Source: Brienomyrus brachyistius (lineage: Eukaryota; Chordata; Actinopteri; Osteoglossiformes; Mormyridae). From it: DNA of 64,000 bases. The notes under the pieces are model-generated. The model did not search any database, had not been told where the DNA came from, and saw only the letters and a program-made list of their open reading frames with translations. A program made the position numbers and the translations under genes. Below, piece by piece: positions 57,607 to 64,000 of this stretch (position 1 is its first letter; each line of letters opens with the position of its first letter). Location: positions 29,814,474 to 29,878,473 of the forward strand of contig NC_064540.1 in the NCBI RefSeq assembly GCF_023856365.1, read 5' to 3'.

Positions 57607-60600
57607 TCAACTCCAAGGTCGAAACAACCCCGTCACTGACTGCAAACTAACATCCGGTGGCCCACCCGGATCATTCACTGGGGCCCCTGCTGCCCGTGGC
57701 AAATGATGAATGTTAGAGTGCTGTCCAGCAGTAGGCCGAGTGGTCCTTCGTACAGCTCCCCTACCTGGCACCCCCCCAGAGACACTACCCGAAGTCAGCG
57801 GGGGAACTCCCTCCCCTCCTACTTGCCTACCAATCACCGAGGACCCAGTAGCACCTAACCCTACTAACTCCACAGGCGCTCCTGGGGCCTCAACCCTCCG
57901 CAGACACCAGTCCCCCATCTCAACTTCCCTCTCTAAAGGGGAAGAAACCACTTCCTCCTCAGGAATCTCCACAGGGGCACCTACCACGGGTTCTGCTTGG
58001 ACTTGGGCCTTCAAAAGACTGCGATGTACCTGCCTAGTCTTAGTCAAATCTTCAACTGGTGCAATTGTATATACCGAGCCACCCTCTCGTGGGGCTCGCA
58101 CCACCTGATACAACTTTGAACTCCACACATCTTGAATTTTATGCCTGCCCCTAACCCCACCATCCCGCAGATACACTACTTGACCATCCACTAAGGGAGA
58201 ACCTCGCACACGACAATCATGCGCCGTCTTACGTCGGTCCGCTGCTGCTCTCAGTCGGTCCTTAGCCCCTTCAAAAGCCACCAGGAGTCTAGTCTGATGT
58301 TCCACCACCCATTCCTGAACCGTCCCGGGCTTGGGCTCAGGGACCCGCCCAAGCAGAAAATCCACGGGTAACCAGGGTTCCTGCCCAAACATCAGGAAAT
58401 GAGGGGCCTCTCCGGTTGCCTGATGAGGTGTGGTGTTATAACAAAAGAGCAACTGAGGTAAACAAGACACCCAATCCCTCTTCCGAGAAGGTGGCAGAGT
58501 ACGCAACAAATTGTGCAGAGTGCGGTTAAACCGCTCACACTGACCATTACCTTCTGGGTGGTATGGAGTTGTCCGTGACTTCTCCACCTGATACAGCTGG
58601 CACAATTGCCGAATGATTCCACTTTCAAAGCTCCGACCTTGGTCGGAATGCAACCGACTGGGAACCCCGAACTTGTAAAACCATTCGTTCACCAGTACCT
58701 GAGCCACCGTTGAAGCACACTGGTCCCGAGTGGGCACTGCCTGTGTAAACTTACTAAACACATCTGTCATTACGAGAACACTCTCATACCCACCCTTAGA
58801 GAGCTCCAAAGATGTAAAATCCATGGCTAAGATTTCATTAGGGCGCGAGGCCACCAAGTGGCCCCAAAAACTCTGCACCACTGGTTGCGAGTCCTTGGCC
58901 ACCTGACACCGTTCACACTCCTGACACCAACGGGTCACCTCCGCGAACATACCTGGCCAATAACAGCGCTGCCGTATCAGCTCAAGGGTGCGCTCGATAC
59001 CCTGGTGGCCATGTGCCTGATGTAACTGAACGAAAACCTGCCAACGCAACACTGTCGGCACCACAAGCTGAAAAATGGGCTCTTTTCCAGCCGGCGACAA
59101 AACCCGACGATGTAAAACCCCATCCTTCATCACCAACCGCTCCCACTGACGCAGCAGTGTAAGGACAGGCTTAGTGAGCTGCTGGCGCTCCTCTAAAGAG
59201 GGGCGTTTCTGCCATGTCCAGAAAGCCATCGCTGTCCGCAGCTCTATATCTGCTCCCTGCAAAGCAGCCAGATCTACCAAGTTAGAGCAAGGAAGTGCGG
59301 AAACCATTGCTTGTATAGCCACAGACTCCAAGCGCAAAGCAGCCTGCAAAGCCTGCGGAAAAGCCGTACCGGAGGCTGCCAAAACCCCTTCCTCAGGTTC
59401 CAGACAATACTGTCGCGACAGTGCATCTGCATTTTGATTAACTCGGCCTGACCGGTACTTGATCTCAAAATCAAAGATCGCCAACTGTGACGCCCACCGC
59501 TGCTCCGTAGCCCCAAGTTTAGCACTCAATAGGTAACTAAGTGGATTATTGTCTGTATAAATAACACACTTGTTCCCCAAAAGATATTCCCGGAACTTCT
59601 CCACCATTGCCCACCTGAGTGCCACAAACTCCAGCTTCATGGAGCTATAGTTAGACATATTGCGTTCCGGGGGGCGAAGAGTACGGCTCGCATAAGCTAT
59701 CGGTCTCACCTTACCATCCTGTTCCTGGGAGAGGATGGCCCCCAATCCACAATGACTGGCATCCACCTCTAGAATGAAGGGAAGAGAGAAATCTGCATAG
59801 GCTAACACCGGTGCCCGGGTAAGCTTATCCTTAAGGGCCTCAAAACTCTGCTCACACTCTCCGGTCCAAGCAGCCATGAAATTACCAGCAAGGGCCCTCC
59901 GATGTTTGGTGCCCGCTACTTCAGCCACCAGTCGATGGAGTGGAGCAGCTAACTTAGCAAAACCTTCCACAAAACGCCGGTAATAGCTAGCGAACCCCAA
60001 AAAGGACCGTAGCTCTGACACTGCAGTGGGTCGGCGCCAATTAGCCACGGCATCGATCTTACTGGGATCCGTAGCCACCCCCTGGTTCGAGATGACATGG
60101 CCCAAATACCTTACCTCCTGCTGGAAGAAGACACACTTCTCTAATTTAGCCTTGAGTCCCTCCTGCTGTAACCGCTCCAACACCAGTTCCAGCCGCTGCA
60201 AGTGCTGGGACACACTAGATGAAAACACTACAATGTCATCCAAGTACAGAAGCAGGGACTGACACTGCTGGTCCCCGAACAACCGTTCCATGAGACGCTG
60301 GAAGGTACTCGGAGCATTACATAAGCCAAAAGGCATCCGATTCCATTCAAACAATCCAAAGGGTGTGCAGAAAGCAGTCTTAGCCTTATCACCCTCCGCC
60401 ACCGGTACCTGATTGTATCCACTGGCCAGATCCAAGGTGGAAAACCACCTGGCCCCTGTCAATGCATCCAACGACTCCTCGATACGAGGAAGAGGAAATG
60501 CATCTTTACGAGTCTTGCTGTTAAGAAGGCGGTAGTCTACACATAACCGCAAACTACCATCCTTCTTCTTCACCAGCACAATCGGGGAAGCGTATGGACT

Positions 60601-61746
60601 ACTACTTTCCCGAACAATCTGTGCTTCCAGCAGCTGATGGATATGCGTCTTAACTGCCTCATACTCCGAAGGTGGAATACGACGGTAGCGTTGTCTTACT
60701 GGAACCTCATCCACCAACGGAATGCTATGCGTCAATAGACTTGTACACCCCAGGTCCCTGTCATGACTGGCAAAAACAGACCCATACCGACACAACAAAG
60801 ACCTCACCTGGGTCTGTTCACTCTCTGTCAACCCTGGCAACTCTAGCTGACTGATCGAATCCAATCCGGACGTAGAGGCAGTCTGAGCAGCAACCAACGC
60901 TGCTTCAATCGGCTCCTCCGTAACACCAGGGGGTAAGTCGACCATATGGACTTGACTCAAGTGACCTATAGGCGTCCGTGAAAAGAGCAGAACATCTGAC
61001 TTCCCCACATTAACGACTGGGATATAGGCCATACCCCCCACTACCCGCACTAAGGAAACAGACGCCAGTAACCCCGCGGGCAGCCCGGACTCTGGGGGTT
61101 CATACAGCACTGACTGACCTGCCAGATGTTCAGCACAGGTAACAGCAACCAGCTTCATAGTGCCCCCGGGAACACGACAAGCACCCTTCCCCCGCACCCG
61201 TACCTTAGATAGCTGATGTTGACTCCGCTGAGTTGATACTGCATGACACTGCTGAAGGGCCTGCACAAGGCCACCATCAGCCCCGGACACTGAGGGTTGA
61301 CTGAACAACTCAGCCCCATGCTGCCCAAATAATTCCTCATAACACCTACTAATCACGTTCATCCCTAACACTCCTGGAACCTGGGGAGGCAGAGGACCTG
61401 GAGGGTCCTTTACAACCAACACCCCACAACGTGGGATCACTGTACCCCCCAATTCTACATCAAGCTCCAAATACCCCAAATATGGAATAGCCAGCCCATT
61501 CGCTGCCCGCAGTTGCAGCCAATGGCAGGACTGAAGACGAGCGGGACCCCCTAGCTCGAAATGCTCCCTAAAAAAACTCTCCCGAATGGTCGATACCATG
61601 GACCCAGTATCCAGTAAACAGGAAACTGGAATACCCTGTATCACCACCTCTATATTGGGGCACTTTGACATCAACCTAAACCGGGGACTTCCCCGACTCG
61701 GTACAACTTCTGGGCCCACATCAGCCCCAACCGCACAGGGACCCAA
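57607..61746 (-). CDS. Gypsy pol polyprotein, intact 1379-residue frame
   Basis: The domains are in Gypsy order. The protease has DTG at residues 46-48. The reverse transcriptase shows SPIVLVKKKDGSLR at about 387-400 and the catalytic YLDD at 501-504. RNase H has Asp 662, Glu 706, Asp 732 and the NADALSR Asp 774. Integrase carries an H2C2 zinc module (His 909-914, Cys 944, Cys 947) and catalytic residues Asp 976, Asp 1035 and Glu 1071. A C-terminal module follows the core. There is no internal stop, so the enzymes may still work. The start shown is the first Met, 15 bases after the gag stop and in a different frame, so expression would need frameshifting or re-initiation. Confidence 0.95.
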   Translation of the reverse strand: MGPCAVGADVGPEVVPSRGSPRFRLMSKCPNIEVVIQGIPVSCLLDTGSMVSTIRESFFREHFELGGPARLQSCHWLQLRAANGLAIPYLGYLELDVELGGTVIPRCGVLVVKDPPGPLPPQVPGVLGMNVISRCYEELFGQHGAELFSQPSVSGADGGLVQALQQCHAVSTQRSQHQLSKVRVRGKGACRVPGGTMKLVAVTCAEHLAGQSVLYEPPESGLPAGLLASVSLVRVVGGMAYIPVVNVGKSDVLLFSRTPIGHLSQVHMVDLPPGVTEEPIEAALVAAQTASTSGLDSISQLELPGLTESEQTQVRSLLCRYGSVFASHDRDLGCTSLLTHSIPLVDEVPVRQRYRRIPPSEYEAVKTHIHQLLEAQIVRESSSPYASPIVLVKKKDGSLRLCVDYRLLNSKTRKDAFPLPRIEESLDALTGARWFSTLDLASGYNQVPVAEGDKAKTAFCTPFGLFEWNRMPFGLCNAPSTFQRLMERLFGDQQCQSLLLYLDDIVVFSSSVSQHLQRLELVLERLQQEGLKAKLEKCVFFQQEVRYLGHVISNQGVATDPSKIDAVANWRRPTAVSELRSFLGFASYYRRFVEGFAKLAAPLHRLVAEVAGTKHRRALAGNFMAAWTGECEQSFEALKDKLTRAPVLAYADFSLPFILEVDASHCGLGAILSQEQDGKVRPIAYASRTLRPPERNMSNYSSMKLEFVALRWAMVEKFREYLLGNKCVIYTDNNPLSYLLSAKLGATEQRWASQLAIFDFEIKYRSGRVNQNADALSRQYCLEPEEGVLAASGTAFPQALQAALRLESVAIQAMVSALPCSNLVDLAALQGADIELRTAMAFWTWQKRPSLEERQQLTKPVLTLLRQWERLVMKDGVLHRRVLSPAGKEPIFQLVVPTVLRWQVFVQLHQAHGHQGIERTLELIRQRCYWPGMFAEVTRWCQECERCQVAKDSQPVVQSFWGHLVASRPNEILAMDFTSLELSKGGYESVLVMTDVFSKFTQAVPTRDQCASTVAQVLVNEWFYKFGVPSRLHSDQGRSFESGIIRQLCQLYQVEKSRTTPYHPEGNGQCERFNRTLHNLLRTLPPSRKRDWVSCLPQLLFCYNTTPHQATGEAPHFLMFGQEPWLPVDFLLGRVPEPKPGTVQEWVVEHQTRLLVAFEGAKDRLRAAADRRKTAHDCRVRGSPLVDGQVVYLRDGGVRGRHKIQDVWSSKLYQVVRAPREGGSVYTIAPVEDLTKTRQVHRSLLKAQVQAEPVVGAPVEIPEEEVVSSPLEREVEMGDWCLRRVEAPGAPVELVGLGATGSSVIGRQVGGEGVPPLTSGSVSGGVPGRGAVRRTTRPTAGQHSNIHHLPRAAGAPVNDPGGPPDVSLQSVTGLFRPWS

Positions 61747-61760
61747 CAGTGCGGTGGGCG

Positions 61761-62634
61761 CTAGTTTTCCGACTGCTTAGGACCTTGAGTCCTAGCGTCC
61801 CCAGACAGTACTGGACGAGGAGGAACCCTCTCCCTCTCACATTCCCTAGCATAGTGGCCCGGTTGATGACATCGACGACATATCACCTGGGCCCTGGAGG
61901 AGGAATGACCATGTTGGCTCCGCAAAGCTTGCAAGCTTTGGGCCAGTTGACCGAGCTGGTCCTGTTGTCGCTTTACCAACTCCTTAAGCTCCTCCAAGTC
62001 AGCCACCCAAGACCGACTGGGACTATTACCGGAGGCCCCATGCACCCCATACTGAATACCACTCACCTCAGGGAATGAGTAACTACGCCCCCGAATAAGG
62101 AAATAATAAGGAAAACTCCTGCAACCCTTCCCCCTCCTGCTGGTGCCTGGAGAAGAAGGCCTCCTGTAAGGCCACATAAGACTGTTTGCACCCATACAAT
62201 TCCTGCAAGATGGCAATAATCCTCTCTGGGTTTTCCCTGTCCTCCCGGGGCCGATATTTAATTTCTTCCCTAGCCTCCCCTTCCAGATGGTCCATCATAA
62301 AGAGGGCCTGGTCAGCGAGGGCTATTTGACGGGCCCGAATGCAGGCTTGAACCTCCTCCACCCACTCATATATACTGAGCCCTAACCTACCCCTAAACAT
62401 GGGGCATTTCCTGTCCCTAGAAAACAACACCACTCGCTCGACCCCAGGAGCCATGGCCCCCGCCGCAAGGGACACACCCCGAAGATTAGACTGTCCCACG
62501 GTACTGCCCGATGGCCTATCAACCACCCCATCTTGCTGCAACCACTCATTCTCCGCTTCCAGCCGCGCAACCTGCTCGCGCAATTGCCGCAGTTCCTCAT
62601 CCATAATGGACCCGATGGGAACCTCCCTAACCAA
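61761..62634 (-). pseudogene. Gypsy gag, frameshifted
   Basis: The first frame (62634-62083) has an N-terminal coiled coil (EELRQLREQVARLEAENEWL), then FRGRLGLSIYEWVEEVQAC, and breaks just after EGEGLQEFS. The second frame (to 61761) supplies a linker and a CCHC knuckle (CRRCHQPGHYARECER). The break lies in a doubled TTTCCTTAT at about 62108-62092, a likely deletion scar. Gag is shorter than usual, so this copy probably needs Gag from elsewhere. Confidence 0.85.
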
Positions 62635-62754
62635 CCGATAAAGCCCTCAATCAACTACCACCTAATTGGACCTGCCGCTGTCTTGTCTGTCAACCAACCA
62701 CTAAGCTGAAACGTCTCCACCCTTGATCCGGTGATCCTGCCGACTACGCCAGAA
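62635..62754 (-). promoter_or_regulatory. Gypsy leader and possible primer-binding site
   Basis: Immediately after the 5' LTR the minus strand reads TTC then TGGCGTAGTCGGC. A TGG start is usual for tRNA primer sites, but I cannot match it to a known tRNA 3' end. The same 13 bases occur inside the LTR near its end (62805 region and 56556 region). Confidence 0.5.
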
Positions 62755-63792
62755 TGTGGCCTAGTGATCTATAATACCCCTTTTTTCCCTATGAGTAGCC
62801 GACTACGCCACCCCAGGGACACTGCCCTGGGGACCCTAACACCCCAACCCTCAAAACAGCACACAGGTTCGAATCACCGGAAAGGGCCAGAGACGCGAGC
62901 CAGTAAAAGTTATTTGTTTTATTACATTCAATGCAAAGGTTCAGTAGTCCACACCCTAAATCTAAAACCCCGTAGGCGCCCAATCCCTGCCATCGACCCC
63001 GCACCCGGCGTAATACACCAACACCGGTGACTTTACAGCACACGCACACGGGTGACGTCCACCATACACCAGGCGGGTGCTGCGCAAGGCTACTAGCCCT
63101 GAAACACAGATGAGGGAACAAGACACCAGGTTAGTAGGGTACCGCCACTTTCCATTACCCCGCTAGGCCTGCTTAACCGCCCCCAAGATAAATACAAAAT
63201 CACAATCAAAATAAATTAACAAACCAAGGCACACAAATAATTAAACATGCAATAAAATAAAGCATACCAAAACAACCAAAATACAAAATCTTGAGGCAGT
63301 ATATGCATGGACTAGATGCCGCAATCGGCAGCGGAATAGCAGCACTCCGAGCAACTCCTGGCACCAAAGTCCCGCTCTGGCCACCCCACGAATCCACGTT
63401 CTCCACAGGATGCACAGATGTCGATCGCTGGTAACCAGACAGACAAAACAGCGGCGAGGTCCACGTTCCCCAGTAAACCACCAACCGGAAGACTTAAACC
63501 ACTGCTGGGGCTGCCTTCACCACCTCCCCAACAGCAACAGGACGCAACTCCCCAGCGGCATGCATTTCCCCAACCATGCGATCAATATACCGCAACCAAT
63601 GGCTAAGGGATGGTTACGGAAACCAATTAACCCCCTGCCCACTCACAGCACAGCTGCTGCTTCCACCGCCAGCAACAGGAACTGCGTCAGCCCCATACCT
63701 AACCGAATCCACCCTTTATATAGCGCTAAGCCCCACCCAACACACAGGGGAACCAATAGGGCAAAGGGATCAATTTTCCCCACTTGGCTACA
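62755..63792 (-). repeat. Gypsy 5' LTR
   Basis: Equal in length to the 3' LTR. The one difference I found is at 63173 (C) against 56924 (T). TATA at 63722-63713 and AATAAA at 62923-62918 are conserved. Confidence 0.93.
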
Positions 63793-64000
63793 GTATCATA
63801 CATGCTTATGCCGCGTGTTGCCGATAGGGGGGGCATATGGTTTGGGAGATTGCCGTTATGTCCATATATGGTATCATACATGCTTATGACACGGGTGGCC
63901 GATAGGGGGGCATATGGTTTGGGAGATTGCCGTTAAACTTTAATAGAATAAAAATACATTACATGTATTTATTAATGTGGTTTTTAATTACGTTTTTAAG
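63793..64000. repeat. R1 repeat end with tandem duplication
   Basis: After GTAT, a block of about 75 bp (CATACATGCTTATG through TTTGGGAGATTGCCGTTA) occurs twice, near 63794 and 63870, separated by TGTCCATATATG. The sequence then follows the reverse of 32220-32330. Confidence 0.8.

Larger units (their letters stand above)
56506..63792 (-). mobile_element. Complete Ty3/Gypsy retrotransposon, 7.29 kb
   Basis: Two direct 1038-bp LTRs (56506-57543 and 62755-63792) enclose gag and pol on the minus strand. GTAT flanks both outer ends (56502-56505 and 63793-63796), a 4-bp target duplication. The target is an R1 repeat, whose uninterrupted sequence is seen at 63865-63875 and reversed near 32320. The LTRs show one difference that I could find, so the insertion is young. 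Confidence 0.95.

Noticed and set aside
57161..57706. 181-residue plus-strand frame at the Gypsy LTR end
   Set aside because: It lies in the LTR and the 3' untranslated part of pol on the wrong strand; the same frame recurs in the other LTR.

Overview
This window is nuclear DNA from a ray-finned fish, probably a teleost. The evidence is eukaryotic split exons of a vertebrate gene, the Rex3 retrotransposon typical of teleosts, and a tRNA-type SINE with a (GGAT)n tail. Alongside these are BEL/Pao, Ty3/Gypsy, Tc1, PIF/Harbinger, pogo and L1-Tx1 elements. I see no bacterial-style gene organisation, no rRNA or CRISPR, and no functional tRNA gene. Almost everything is transposon-derived. The one convincing host gene is a KLHDC8A-like kelch-repeat gene on the minus strand. 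Its last three coding exons lie at 40646-40864, 15481-15582 and 15005-15207, with phase-matched splice sites. The 25-kb intron between the first two of these is packed with mobile elements.

Layout, left to right. 1-7815: two halves of one BEL/Pao retrotransposon in opposite orientation, each next to half of the same Tc1 transposase, with other repeats and a 109-bp minisatellite between them. 7816-10330: a decayed PIF/Harbinger transposon with its transposase and Myb-like gene. 10640-11125: the end of a Tc1-like element. 11210-14785: a copy of a short LTR element that encodes a small conserved protein, split by a 2.36-kb LTR-like insertion. 15005-15582: the last two KLHDC8A-like exons. 15583-40645: the large intron, with SINE, solo LTRs, Tc1, two Rex3 copies in opposite orientation, L1-Tx1 pieces, pogo and a complex repeat family (called R1 here). 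40646-40864: a kelch exon. 40865-55060: LINE fragments, SINEs, a MITE-like element, a ~45-bp degenerate repeat and a second long copy of the small-protein LTR element, cut by Tc1. 55060-64000: an R1 copy interrupted by a complete, young 7.3-kb Ty3/Gypsy element on the minus strand (1038-bp LTRs, I found one difference).

The most informative signals are structural. Target-site duplications show that the BEL halves (GCTGT) and the two Rex3 copies (about 14-15 bp) are rearranged products of single insertions, so two inversions can be read from this sequence. The best candidate for something undescribed is the LTR family at 2639-3123, 11210-14785, 18078-18365, 18848-19134, 30820-31109 and 52577-54328. 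It has roughly 265-290 bp LTRs and 5-bp target duplications. Its only visible coding content is a ~100-residue conserved basic-ended domain followed by a Pro/Ala/Val-rich stretch. No reverse transcriptase or integrase is seen in any copy.
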